In this document: positions 49,698-58,899 of the stretch, one piece after another
Position numbering within the stretch: position 1 is the first letter of the stretch
How the letters are laid out: each line of letters begins with the position of its first letter
From: Pyxidicoccus caerfyrddinensis
GTDB lineage: Bacteria > Myxococcota > Myxococcia > Myxococcales > Myxococcaceae
DNA: 64,000 nt
Assembly (NCBI RefSeq): GCF_010894405.1
Contig: NZ_JAAIYA010000010.1
Coordinates: 310,001-374,000, forward strand
Direction of reading: 5' to 3'
Notes under the pieces: generated by a model
Databases searched by the model: none
The model's input: the letters and a program-made list of their open reading frames with translations, nothing else
Told to the model about the DNA's origin: nothing
Made by a program: the position numbers and the translations under genes

Positions 49698-51235
49698 TGA
49701 GGCCGCGCGGAGAGGTCCAGCGGGTAGGCCCGGGCCAGGCGGGCCAGCCGTGCCTCCAGGCGCGCGACGCGGCGCTGGTGGTCCTCGGGCAGCTCGGCCG
49801 CGGCGGAGAGCCTCGCATGCTGCAGGGCTCGCGGCAGGTCCTTGAGGGCATGCTCGTAGAGCTTGGTCAGCTCCAGGTGGAGGCTCGCCGCCTGGAAGCC
49901 CCGGGCGGCGTGGAGCGCCTGGTGCAAGTGCGTGGCCGCGGCGGCCGGGTCGCCCGCCTTGCGGGACAGGCGGGAGGCCAGGGCCAGGGCCTCGACGCCC
50001 ACCGCTCCCTTGTCCCCCGCGGCCGCCGCCCGGGCGAAGGCCTGCGCCCGTGCATAGTCGCGAGCGCGGAGGGCTACACCGGCGAAGCCCAGCAGGTCTC
50101 GCGGATCCTCGCTCGCGGGCACCGAGGCGCCCGTGCCACCCGCGCGAAAGCGCCGCACCAGCTCGCCGAGGAGCGCGGCCAGGAGCAGCAGGTCGTTGAC
50201 GTTGTGCTCCAGCACGGGCGTCAGCGCGGAGCCGTCCCCTCCCCGCAGGAAGCGGAAGTACAGGTCGGGGATGAGCGCGCCATCCACGTCGCCGATGCGG
50301 CGGTGCCCGAGGACGGTCTCTTCCATGTGCACCAGCCGCGCGCCGGAGCCCCGGTGCTTGAAGACGCGGCGGGCGCAGTGCAGCAGGTCCAGGTGGGGCA
50401 ACTCAGCGGGCGTGGGCACGCGATTGAGCACGAAGCGCGTGCGGAGCAGTGGCCAGTCGAAGCTCTTGCCGTTGAACGTCACCAGGCAGGACGACTGCGC
50501 CATGCGGTCCGCAAGCACGCGGAGCATGGGGGACTCTTCTCCGAGCCGTCGCAGGAAGAGCTGGTGCACGCGCAGGGAGCGGCCCTCGAACCAGGCGAGG
50601 CCCACGAGGAAGGGCACCGTGCCCGTGCCGCCCGCGAGGCCTGTCGTCTCCGTGTCCAGGAAGAGCATCCGCTGGAAGTCCACGCCCGCGAGCTCCGCCT
50701 GCAGCGCAAGGCTGGCGACGAGCTCGCCCTCCACGTCCAGGGCTCCCGCGAGGGGTGCGCTGCCGTGGTGATGCTCGGGGGACAGGAGGCGGTCGGAGAC
50801 ATGCACGGTGCCGAACGTCGTCGAGCGCGACTCCACGGGCAGCGGGCCGGGAGGCGGCGGTGCAGGAGCCTGGGCCCGGCGCGCGGAGGAGGTCTCCTGC
50901 CGCTGCGACCAGTCCGCGAGCAACTGGCGCAGGGAGGCGATGCGTGGGTCCTGCGGACGCGAGGGCTCGGCGCCGGTGGCGCCCTCCGCATGCGGTGCGG
51001 CGATAGGTGCGACAGGTGCAGCAGAGCCCGCGTTCCAGCGGGGCACGCTCGCCGTGGAGACGAGGTCCGGCTTCGCGGTGAGGGCCGTCGGACTCGCCTC
51101 CTCGCGCGGCTCCGCCGGAGCCGGGGGCGCGGCTGGCGCCTGTCCCTCAGCGGCAATATTGGCTGAAGGCTTCGCCGGAGCCCTGCCACCGGGGCCCACG
51201 CCATTCAACCGAGCCAGCTTGCTCTTGAGGTCCAT
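49682..51235 (-). CDS. mrfB: MrfB-like DEDD exonuclease with TPR-like tail
   Basis: A 517-residue protein. A Pro/Ala-rich N-terminal 150 residues precede an RNase H-like exonuclease domain of the YprB/MrfB type: Asp194 and Glu196 in FLDTETTGL, Asp260 in FNGKSFDWPLL, and His344/Asp348 in EHNVNDLLLL form the DEDD site. The C-terminal 150 residues are helical and repeat-like. In Bacillus subtilis MrfB works with helicase MrfA to remove mitomycin C lesions independently of UvrA; the adjacent upstream gene is the MrfA homologue, 15 bases away. GGAGGGCC precedes the ATG. Confidence 0.85.
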   Translation of the reverse strand: MDLKSKLARLNGVGPGGRAPAKPSANIAAEGQAPAAPPAPAEPREEASPTALTAKPDLVSTASVPRWNAGSAAPVAPIAAPHAEGATGAEPSRPQDPRIASLRQLLADWSQRQETSSARRAQAPAPPPPGPLPVESRSTTFGTVHVSDRLLSPEHHHGSAPLAGALDVEGELVASLALQAELAGVDFQRMLFLDTETTGLAGGTGTVPFLVGLAWFEGRSLRVHQLFLRRLGEESPMLRVLADRMAQSSCLVTFNGKSFDWPLLRTRFVLNRVPTPAELPHLDLLHCARRVFKHRGSGARLVHMEETVLGHRRIGDVDGALIPDLYFRFLRGGDGSALTPVLEHNVNDLLLLAALLGELVRRFRAGGTGASVPASEDPRDLLGFAGVALRARDYARAQAFARAAAAGDKGAVGVEALALASRLSRKAGDPAAAATHLHQALHAARGFQAASLHLELTKLYEHALKDLPRALQHARLSAAAELPEDHQRRVARLEARLARLARAYPLDLSARPQRSDS

Positions 51236-51250
51236 GGGCCGGCCCTCCGC

Positions 51251-53668
51251 CTACTGCATCCCCGCGACGCCGAGCGCCGACAGGACGTCGAGCCCCAGCC
51301 GCTTGCGGGAGAACGGCTCCACCGGTGCATTCCCGGGCGTCGCCCCCGCGGCCGGACCGATGCACGCGGGACAACCCTCCTCGCAAGGGCACGACTCCAG
51401 CAGCCTGCGTGCGCGCAGCAGCAATTCGTCGCGCTGGTCATAGAGCCGCGCGGCCAGCCCCACGCCGCCGGGCATGTTGTCGTAGAGGAAGATGGTCGGG
51501 TCGAAGCCCACGCCGCCATCCTTGCGCGGCGGGCCCTCCGCATCGTCGCGGCTGCCGAGCGTCTTGCCCACGTCCCTCGGGTCGATCATCAACCCCACGC
51601 ACGCCACCGTGCGCAGCGCATTCGTCACTCCGCGCAGCGCGTCGATGACCGAGGGCCGGGGCGCGCGCATCGAGCGCACCACGGACTCCGGCACCGTCAG
51701 CCAGAGCGACGTGGTGTGCATCTGCATCTCCGGCAGGGCCACGTCGCCGTAACCCACGTTCTCGTGCGTGTGGTACTTGATCTTCTTGTAGCCCACGACC
51801 TTCTCGATGACGCTGACCTCGCCCATGCCCGCGTGGAGGTCCGGTCCCATCGGCGCGGCCTGGTCCTCCTGGATGACGTGCACGCGCACGTACGTCATCG
51901 CATCGGTGAAGTAGTCCGGCGCCACCTTGCGCACGTAGGCCTTGTGGTTCTCGTAGTCGAACTGCTCGACCTGGTACTGCTCGCCCTCGTGCTGGTAGAT
52001 GGCCTGCTCGTGCAGCATCGTGTGCGCCGAGCGGAAGTCCATCTCCGCCAGCGTCCGGTCCGTGCCGCGCTCGATGATGACGACGTTGTCCCAGCCCACG
52101 CTGCGCAGCGACACGTGGTTGGCCGGGTACGCATCCGTGGACCAGTGGAACACGCGCTTGCCCGCTTCGCCCACGGTGGGGTGCACCACCTCGTGCTGCG
52201 CGAGGAAGCCGAGCGCCTCCGCCGTCGACTCGGGCGGCACGTCTCCGAAGGGCTCACCCTCTTCGAAGGGCAGCTCGAACGAGGCGCACTTGAGGTGCTG
52301 GACGAGAATCTCCACGTTGTCCGGGTCGATGCGCGCGTGCTCCACGGGCGCGCCGATGAGGAAGCGCGGGTCCGACGCCATGTACTGGTCCAGCGGGGCG
52401 CTCGACGTCACCAGGAGCGCCAGGCTTCCCGCGCCGCGCCGCCCTGCCCGGCCGAAGCGCTGCATCAGCGCGGCCACCGAGCCCGGGTAGCCCGCGCACA
52501 CCACCGCGTCCAGCGAGCCGATGTCGATGCCCAATTCCAGCGCGTTGGTGGCCACCACGCAGCGAACCTCGCCCGCACGCAGCGCTGCTTCCGTGGCGCG
52601 GCGCGTGCCCGGCAGGTAGCCGCCGCGGTAGCCCTGGATGAGCGACGGGTCCAGCTTCTCCTCGACGAAGCGGTCGCGGAGGTACTTGAGCATCACCTCG
52701 ATGTTGTTGCGCGACTGGCCGAACAGCAGCGTGGACACGCCCGCGCGCACCAGGTCCGCTGTCAGGCGCACCGCCGTCTTCAGGTAGCTGGCGCGGATGC
52801 CCAATTCCGCGTTCACCACGGGCGGGTTGAAGACCATGACGCGGCGCTCGCCGGTGGGGGCTCCGCTCTCGGACACCAGCGCTACGTCACGCCCGAGCAT
52901 CCGCCGCGCATGCGCCTGTGGGTTGCCGATGGTGGCCGACGCGGCGATGAACACCGGGTCCGCACCGTGGAAGCGCGCCACGCGCTGCAGGCGGCGCAGC
53001 ACGTTGGCGAGGTGCGAGCCGAAGACTCCGCGGTACGTGTGCAGCTCGTCGATGACGACGTAGCGGAGGTTGGAGAACAGGCGCGCCCAGCTCGCGTGGT
53101 GCGGGAGGATGCCGGTGTGCAGCATGTCCGGGTTGGTGAGCAGCACGCCGCTGCGCTCACGTGCGGCCCGGCGTGCATCGGCCGGAGTGTCCCCGTCGAA
53201 GGTAATCGCGCCGTGGGACAGGCCCGCCTCGCGCATCAGCGCGCGGAGGGCTTCCTCCTGGTCGCGTGAGAGTGCCTTGGTGGGGAACAGGTACAGGGCG
53301 CGCGCCTGCGGCTCGCGGGCGAAGCGGTCCAGCAGCGGCAGGTTGTAGCAAAGGCTCTTGCCGGAGGCGGTGGGCGTGGCGATGACCAGACTCTGCCCCG
53401 CACGGGCCAGGCGGTAGGCCTCGGCCTGGTGGGAGAAGAGCTGCTCGATTCCGCGCTGGCGCAGGGCCTCGCGGACCTGGGGGGCGACGTCCTCGGGCAC
53501 GGGCGAGAAGGTGCCGGCCCTGGCGGGCGTGGCCTCGTCGAGCACGAAGGAGGGCCAGAGCTGCCGGTCCGAGCGCCATCCCTGGAGGACGGCGTCCAGC
53601 CCGCGAGGCGCATTCCAGGGAGTGCGTCGGGGCCCGCCGAAGGCGTCGGTTTCCTTCTCAGGCTTCAT
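51251..53668 (-). CDS. mrfA: MrfA-like DEAD/DEAH helicase with zinc-binding DUF1998
   Basis: An 805-residue superfamily 2 helicase. Walker A is ATPTASGKS (97-105), motif II is DELH (207-210), motif III ASATIGNP, and the C-terminal core motifs are ATNALELGIDIGSLD and QRFGRAGRRG. The C-terminal DUF1998/MrfA zinc-binding domain ends with CPCEEGCPAC (Cys760, 762, 766, 769). This is the architecture of B. subtilis YprA/MrfA, a 3'-5' helicase for mitomycin C excision repair. It is the first gene of the mrfA-mrfB operon and has an 84-base divergent intergenic region with the next transporter gene. Confidence 0.9.
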   Translation of the reverse strand: MKPEKETDAFGGPRRTPWNAPRGLDAVLQGWRSDRQLWPSFVLDEATPARAGTFSPVPEDVAPQVREALRQRGIEQLFSHQAEAYRLARAGQSLVIATPTASGKSLCYNLPLLDRFAREPQARALYLFPTKALSRDQEEALRALMREAGLSHGAITFDGDTPADARRAARERSGVLLTNPDMLHTGILPHHASWARLFSNLRYVVIDELHTYRGVFGSHLANVLRRLQRVARFHGADPVFIAASATIGNPQAHARRMLGRDVALVSESGAPTGERRVMVFNPPVVNAELGIRASYLKTAVRLTADLVRAGVSTLLFGQSRNNIEVMLKYLRDRFVEEKLDPSLIQGYRGGYLPGTRRATEAALRAGEVRCVVATNALELGIDIGSLDAVVCAGYPGSVAALMQRFGRAGRRGAGSLALLVTSSAPLDQYMASDPRFLIGAPVEHARIDPDNVEILVQHLKCASFELPFEEGEPFGDVPPESTAEALGFLAQHEVVHPTVGEAGKRVFHWSTDAYPANHVSLRSVGWDNVVIIERGTDRTLAEMDFRSAHTMLHEQAIYQHEGEQYQVEQFDYENHKAYVRKVAPDYFTDAMTYVRVHVIQEDQAAPMGPDLHAGMGEVSVIEKVVGYKKIKYHTHENVGYGDVALPEMQMHTTSLWLTVPESVVRSMRAPRPSVIDALRGVTNALRTVACVGLMIDPRDVGKTLGSRDDAEGPPRKDGGVGFDPTIFLYDNMPGGVGLAARLYDQRDELLLRARRLLESCPCEEGCPACIGPAAGATPGNAPVEPFSRKRLGLDVLSALGVAGMQ

Positions 53669-53752
53669 GGGTCGGGCACTGTACAGGCGTACACCGGGGC
53701 GGACAACGCGCTTGCGGCGTGTCCGCTCACTCTCGGCTAGGGTGCCGCGCCC

Positions 53753-55000
53753 GTGGCACTCGCCATCTTCCTGTTCACCTACGTTTTCATCGCCGGCGCG
53801 CGCCTTCCGTTCCTGAAGCTGGACCGGCCCGGCGGCGCGCTGCTGGGCGCCGTGCTCATGGTGGTGCTTGGCGTCGTCACGCCCGCCGAGGTCTTCGGGC
53901 ACAGCGACAACCCCGCCCGGCACGCCATCGACGGGGACACCATCATCCTGCTCCTGGGGATGATGCTGCTGGCGGCCTACCTGTCGCAGGCGGCCTTCTT
54001 CCGTACCGCCGGTGCGTGGGCCGTGCGCAAGGCGCACACGCCACGGCTGCTGTTGGTGGCCGTGACGTTCATCTCCGCGGTGCTGTCCGCGTTCCTCGTC
54101 AACGACACCGTGTGCCTGATGCTCACGCCGCTGGTGCTCGTCACGGTGGAGGACGCGAAGCTGCCGCCCGCGCCCTACCTGCTCGCCGTGTGCATGGGCA
54201 GCAACAGCGGCTCGGTGGCGACCTTCACCGGCAACCCGCAGAACATGCTCATCCAGGGCGCCTCCGGCCTGTCCTACGCCAGCTTCGCCGCGTACATGGC
54301 CCTGCCCGCCCTGCTCTCCACCGCCATCGTCACCGGCGCGCTCGTCTACCTCTTCCGGTACGACCTGCCCTCGAAGCGCTTCGACCCGCAACCGCCTCCG
54401 CCTCCCGTGGACCGCGGGCTCCTGTGGCTCACGCTCATCGTGCTCGCGGGCGTGGTGGCGGCCTTCTTCGCCGGCCTGCCCATGAGCTGGAGCGCCCTGG
54501 CCGGCGCCGCCCTGGTCATGGCCCTGTCCCGCCGCGAGCCGCGCGAGGCGCTGGAGCGCGTGGACTGGGTGCTGCTGCTCTTCTTCGCCAGCCTCTTCGT
54601 CGTGGTCTACGGCGTGAACAAGCACGGCTGGGCCGAGGACATCCGCGAGCTCTTCGCCCCCCTCATGGCCGGCCCGCCCTGGCGCGAGACGCTCGGTTTC
54701 GCCGGGCTGACGCTCGTGGCGTCCAACCTCTTCAGCAACGTGCCCTTCGTCATGCTCGCGCGCACGTGGGTGCCCACGCTGCAGAATGTGGAGCTGGGGT
54801 GGCACGTACTGGCGCTGGGCTCCACGCTCGCGGGCAACCTCACCCTCATCGGCAGCGTGGCCAACCTCATCGTCTTCGAGGCCGCGCGCGGGAAGGTGAA
54901 CATGACCTTCCTCGGCTACCTGCGCATCGGGCTGCCCGTCACCCTGCTCAGCTTCGTCGTGGGGCTGGCGGTGCTCCTCGCGGAGCACGCGCTGTTCTGA
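53753..55000 (+). CDS. ArsB/NhaD/SLC13-type anion permease
   Basis: A 415-residue integral membrane protein with about eleven helices. Two pseudo-repeats carry ion-transporter superfamily signatures: LSAFLVNDTVCLMLTPLVL with CMGSNSGSVATFTGNPQNMLI, and VASNLFSNVPFVMLA with LAGNLTLIGSVANLIVFE. This is the ArsB/citrate-like (SLC13) fold. Substrate candidates are arsenite, dicarboxylates or sulfate; no arsC or arsR lies nearby, so arsenic resistance is not implied. It starts at a GTG. The 3' end is six bases from the convergent lipoprotein gene. Confidence 0.8.
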   Translation: MALAIFLFTYVFIAGARLPFLKLDRPGGALLGAVLMVVLGVVTPAEVFGHSDNPARHAIDGDTIILLLGMMLLAAYLSQAAFFRTAGAWAVRKAHTPRLLLVAVTFISAVLSAFLVNDTVCLMLTPLVLVTVEDAKLPPAPYLLAVCMGSNSGSVATFTGNPQNMLIQGASGLSYASFAAYMALPALLSTAIVTGALVYLFRYDLPSKRFDPQPPPPPVDRGLLWLTLIVLAGVVAAFFAGLPMSWSALAGAALVMALSRREPREALERVDWVLLLFFASLFVVVYGVNKHGWAEDIRELFAPLMAGPPWRETLGFAGLTLVASNLFSNVPFVMLARTWVPTLQNVELGWHVLALGSTLAGNLTLIGSVANLIVFEAARGKVNMTFLGYLRIGLPVTLLSFVVGLAVLLAEHALF

Positions 55001-55006
55001 GCCCGC

Positions 55007-55846
55007 CTATTCCGGGTCCGGGTCCGGCAGCTCGCCCGCGGGCAGTTCCTTCTCGTGCGGCTTCGGCGGCTCGGGCGGGGGCTGGCCGGCGGTGCCGGGG
55101 ACGGTGTCCGGAGAGGCCGAGCCCGGCGGGTCCGCCACCGGTGGGCCGCCGCGCCTGTCCCTCGGCGTGAGGTCCTTCACGAAGACGACGGCCACGTCGT
55201 CCAGCATCGTCGACAGCGCCTGGCGGAACAGGTCCGGATTCTTGCCCACCTTGAACGGGTCCAGGTGCGCGTCGCCCGAGGCCACCTGGTCCACCGCGAA
55301 CGGGCGGCGCCACACCTCCGAGCGCCCATCCAGGGTGAACATGCGCCCGTAGCCGCGCACGTACGCGCCCGCGTGGCCGCCCTTGCTGCGCATGCCGTAC
55401 TCCTGGACGACGAACTCGACGATGGTGTCCGCGCCCAGCGGCGTCACCAGGTCGTAGTCCGGCGCGTTGGCGGGGACCTCCTCCACGAGGAAGCTCTCCA
55501 GCACCGATGCCACGCGCGCCGGGTCCACCACGCGCGTCCACGGGTACTCGCGGGGGAGCTGCGTCAGCGTGTTGACGCGCAAGCGCTCGGAAATCTCGAA
55601 GCGCGTCACGGCCTGCTGCAGCTTCACCGTCAGCCGCCGGTCGGCCTCCACCGGCTCCAGCTTCTTGAGCTTGTCGCCGTACGCGGAGTCGTCACGGAAC
55701 ACGACGCTCTTGGGCCCCGCACCGTCCTCGATGCGGGAGATGAAGGCGGGCCGCCGGACGCGATCCAGGTCCGCGCCGGCCAGCCGCTGCGACGCACAGC
55801 CGGCGGTGAGCGCCAGCACGAGGAATGGAAGGACGCTTCGAGTCAT
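55007..55846 (-). CDS. Hypothetical lipoprotein
   Basis: A 279-residue lipoprotein (signal MTRSVLPFLVLALTAGC). The mature part contains RRPAFISRIEDGAG, a central DYDLVTPLGADTIVEFVVQEYG resembling envelope stress or lipoprotein-assembly type domains, and LFRQALSTMLDDVAVVFVKDL near residue 225. It ends in a long Pro-rich tail (PPPEPPKPHEK). I recognise no family. Convergent with the permease gene and divergent from the MshEN gene. Confidence 0.7.
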   Translation of the reverse strand: MTRSVLPFLVLALTAGCASQRLAGADLDRVRRPAFISRIEDGAGPKSVVFRDDSAYGDKLKKLEPVEADRRLTVKLQQAVTRFEISERLRVNTLTQLPREYPWTRVVDPARVASVLESFLVEEVPANAPDYDLVTPLGADTIVEFVVQEYGMRSKGGHAGAYVRGYGRMFTLDGRSEVWRRPFAVDQVASGDAHLDPFKVGKNPDLFRQALSTMLDDVAVVFVKDLTPRDRRGGPPVADPPGSASPDTVPGTAGQPPPEPPKPHEKELPAGELPDPDPE

Positions 55847-55947
55847 TCACCCGCAGTTGTATCCCAATTTGCGCCTTCATGCTCCTACCCGGCCGTACCC
55901 CTCCCTTTGGGGCATCCTGCAACCGTCCGCTGGTATGCTCCCCCGCC

Positions 55948-56706
55948 GTGAGTTCCTCGCCTACCCCGCCCCCTGTTTCCTTCCCTGGCCGCAAGCGCCG
56001 GCTCGGGGAAATCCTGATGGACGCCGGACTGCTCTCGGAGACGCAATTGCGCTCCGCGCTCGCCGAACAACGCAAGTGGGGCGGCCGGCTGGGGCTCACC
56101 CTGGTGCAGATGGGCTTCGTGGACGAGAGCTCCATGGTCCACGCGCTGTCGCGGCAGCTCGCCATTCCCACAGTGGACCTGGAGACCTTCAACCCGTCGC
56201 CCGTGGCCCTGCAGGCGCTGCGGGTGGACATCGCCGAGCGGTACACCGTCTTCCCCACCGCCGCGGACCCGGCCAACAAGCTGCTCACCGTGGCCACGGC
56301 GGACCCCACCAACGTGGAGTCGCTCCAGGAGCTGGCCTTCCACACCGGCCAGCGCATCCAGGTCGTCGTGGCGGCCGCGTCGTCCATCGAGCGCGCCATC
56401 CGCCGCAACTACCACCATGAAGTCACGTCCCCCACGGCGACACCGCTGACGTTCGGTATGGACGAGCCCACCTTCGAGCTGGCCCCGCCCTCGGAGTCGG
56501 ACACCGCCCCGGTGATGGCGCGCATGTCCGCGCACCCCAGCCCCCGGGAGAGCGAGCTGCTCCAGCGGGTGGAGGACTTGTCCCAGCAGGTGTCCACCTT
56601 GGAGCGCATGGTGGCCCAGCAGGCCCGCTCGCTGCGGGCGATGCTGGAGCTGCTGGAGACGCGGGGGCTGGTGACTCGCGACGACTACCTGGCGAAGGTG
56701 CGCTGA
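55948..56706 (+). CDS. MshEN-domain protein with complete c-di-GMP signature
   Basis: A 252-residue soluble protein. The N-terminal MshEN (GspE N-terminal) domain has two copies of the RLGxx-hydrophobic...G...L...L..Q motif, starting RLGEILMDAG at 18 and RLGLTLVQMG at 47, separated by exactly five residues (RKWGG). This is the published c-di-GMP-binding arrangement. The second half is a linker and a coiled coil (LLQRVEDLSQQVSTLERMV). No ATPase follows, so this is a stand-alone second-messenger receptor. It starts at a GTG; earlier codons overlap the divergent promoter region. Confidence 0.8.
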   Translation: MSSSPTPPPVSFPGRKRRLGEILMDAGLLSETQLRSALAEQRKWGGRLGLTLVQMGFVDESSMVHALSRQLAIPTVDLETFNPSPVALQALRVDIAERYTVFPTAADPANKLLTVATADPTNVESLQELAFHTGQRIQVVVAAASSIERAIRRNYHHEVTSPTATPLTFGMDEPTFELAPPSESDTAPVMARMSAHPSPRESELLQRVEDLSQQVSTLERMVAQQARSLRAMLELLETRGLVTRDDYLAKVR

Positions 56707-56715
56707 GCGCGCGCC

Positions 56716-58899
56716 TCACACCAGGATGAGCTCCTCGTCGACCTCTTCCGGTGCCTGGCCGGTGGAGGAGACGTCGCCCAGCACGCGCCGGGTGCGCATC
56801 AGACGCTCGTCGCTCAGCTCGGAGACGAGCACCAGGATCTGCGGGTGGCTGGAGATGAGCGCATCGAAGTCCGCGCGCGGCAGCCGCAGCAGCGTGGTGT
56901 GACGCGCGGCCGTCACCGTCGCGGTGGCGGGCGTCTTCTGCAGGAGGGAGATTTCTCCGAAGAGCTCGCCCTCCTTCAGCCGCGTCAGCAGGTGGCCGTC
57001 CTTGCTGACCTCCACCTCGCCGGACAGCACCACGTAGAGGCCGTCCGTCTGGTCTCCGTCGCGGATGATGACCTCGTCGCGCTCGACGTCGCGCGCGCGG
57101 AAGCGCTCCACCAGCGTGCGCCGGTCCTTCCGGTTGAAGGGCCGGAACAGCGCGGAGGTGTTCATCACGTTGGTCAGCAGCCGCTGCCGGCAGAACTTCT
57201 TCAGCGCCTGCGCCACCAGCGGGTAGCTGCGTGACAGCTCGGCGAGCACCGGCGCGGAGATCTCCAGGAGCTGCGTGTCCTCGGACGCACCCTCGACCGA
57301 GGCGGTGCGCGCCGCGCCGGACAGGAGCGCCATCTCACCGAAGCAGGCACCGCCCTCCAGCGTGGCGAGGTCCTGCCGCTGGCCGTCCTCCATCCGGAAG
57401 ACACGCACGGTGCCCTCGCAGATGACGTAGAAGGCGTCGCCGTGGGTGCCCTGCTCGATGATGCGCTCGCCCGGACCGAAGCGGCGCAGCGGGCAGCGCT
57501 CGAAGAGCTCGATGAAGGCGTCGCGGGGAAGGTCCGAGAACAGCGGCACGGTGGGGAGGTCGCTCAGCGAGCGTCCGTCGGCGCCGACCTCATCGGTGAG
57601 GCTGTAGACCTCTTCCTCTTCCGGGCTCGAGGGGATGGCCATGGCGGCGCGCTGGCTCAGCCCGGCCTGCGCGGCGAGCTCCACCGCGTGCAGCAGCGAG
57701 TCGCCCTCCAGCTCCAGCTCCGTGAAGGTCGAGGGCCCGCCCGCTGCTCGGAGCGACACGCCGAGCTCCGGTGACAGCTCGCGGAGCGGAAGCGCGGTGG
57801 CTCCGGCGGGAGCCTGCGGCTCGGCACGGCGCGGGCGCAGGCCCGGAGGCGCGGAGGAGCCGCTCGTGGGAGCGGGCTCCGTGGGGCTCACGGTGGGTGA
57901 TGCTGCATTCGAGTCGCCGATGGGCGACGAGAGGGCCTGCCACTTCCCACTGGGAGTCCGCACGGGCGGCGCCGATTCCACGGGGGTATTGCTCGGTGGC
58001 GGCGGGGACTGGAGCGCGGCTGGAACGGCCATGCGCTGGGATGCGCGCGGCGCCAGACCCGGAGGCAGTGACGACGGCGCGGGACGGGCAGCGACAGCGG
58101 GCTGAGCAGGCGTGCTCGCCGCGGCAGGCACACTGTCCTTCGGCTGGGCAGCGACCGTCGTCGGCGCAGGCGCACTCGTCGCGGTCGGGGCACCGCCCTG
58201 CGTGGGCGCGGCAACAGAGGGCTGCGCGGCCACCGGAACAGGCACGCTCGCGGGCTCGGAGGACGGAGCCGCGCTCACGACGGGCCCGGCTTCTTCCACC
58301 GGCTCGCCCATCAGGATGGGCTCGTCGTCAACCTCCCCTTCGGCGTGCGCCTCCCCGGCGTCATCCGACAGCCCCACGCTCACGGAGTGGAGGACCACCT
58401 CCTCCGAGCCGGACTGCGCCCCCGTCTCCGGAGAAGCGTCCACGTCCACATCCAGGTCGATCTCCGCCACCGCCGCCCGTACCTCGGCGGGCAGTCGGGA
58501 CGTCGTGACGGGCGCGGGCGTCGGAACCGGCGCCTCGGACAGCATGCTGCCCATGGGGCCACGGGCCCTCGCTCCGGCCGGCGTCCCCCGGCGCGCGTAC
58601 AAGTCCGCGAGCATCTGCTGCACACCGCGATGCGCCGGGTCCAGCTCGAGGATCAGCTTGCTCGCGGCGATGGCGCGCGGGAGGAAGCCCTCCTTGGCGA
58701 AGCCCTCGGCGGCGGACTGGTACGCGGAGATGGCGCGGTCTCGCTGACCGGCCTTGGCCCAGGCGTCCCCCGTGCGCAGGCGCGACTGGAGGTCCTTCGG
58801 GTCGGCCCGGCAGTACTCCTCGTACAGCTCCGCGGCTTTGGAGAAGCGGCCCTTGGTGAAGGCTTCGGTGGCCTTGTCCTTGAGCTTGCGCAGCTCCAT
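56716..58899 (-). CDS. TPR protein with two cyclic-nucleotide-binding domains
   Basis: A 727-residue protein: TPR-like helices at 1-105 (KATEAFTKGRFSKAAELYEEY), a Pro/Ala/Ser-rich disordered middle to about 440, then two cNMP-binding domains at 450-565 and 584-690. The first has a phosphate-binding cassette FGEMALLSGAARTAS with the key Arg; the second, FGEISLLQKTPATATV, lacks Arg and may not bind. No DNA-binding domain follows, so it probably acts through protein contacts. The start ATG overlaps the stop of the HEAT-repeat gene (TAATG), indicating coupled translation. Confidence 0.85.
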   Translation of the reverse strand: MELRKLKDKATEAFTKGRFSKAAELYEEYCRADPKDLQSRLRTGDAWAKAGQRDRAISAYQSAAEGFAKEGFLPRAIAASKLILELDPAHRGVQQMLADLYARRGTPAGARARGPMGSMLSEAPVPTPAPVTTSRLPAEVRAAVAEIDLDVDVDASPETGAQSGSEEVVLHSVSVGLSDDAGEAHAEGEVDDEPILMGEPVEEAGPVVSAAPSSEPASVPVPVAAQPSVAAPTQGGAPTATSAPAPTTVAAQPKDSVPAAASTPAQPAVAARPAPSSLPPGLAPRASQRMAVPAALQSPPPPSNTPVESAPPVRTPSGKWQALSSPIGDSNAASPTVSPTEPAPTSGSSAPPGLRPRRAEPQAPAGATALPLRELSPELGVSLRAAGGPSTFTELELEGDSLLHAVELAAQAGLSQRAAMAIPSSPEEEEVYSLTDEVGADGRSLSDLPTVPLFSDLPRDAFIELFERCPLRRFGPGERIIEQGTHGDAFYVICEGTVRVFRMEDGQRQDLATLEGGACFGEMALLSGAARTASVEGASEDTQLLEISAPVLAELSRSYPLVAQALKKFCRQRLLTNVMNTSALFRPFNRKDRRTLVERFRARDVERDEVIIRDGDQTDGLYVVLSGEVEVSKDGHLLTRLKEGELFGEISLLQKTPATATVTAARHTTLLRLPRADFDALISSHPQILVLVSELSDERLMRTRRVLGDVSSTGQAPEEVDEELILV

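Noticed and set aside
51251-54988. A longer start for mrfA near 54988
   Set aside because: The extra N-terminus is antisense to the ArsB/SLC13 gene, is His/Gln/Arg-rich and lacks domains; helicase homology begins after the ATG at 53668.
53753-55000. Arsenic resistance locus
   Set aside because: The permease resembles ArsB only at superfamily level and no arsR, arsA or arsC homologue lies within the window.
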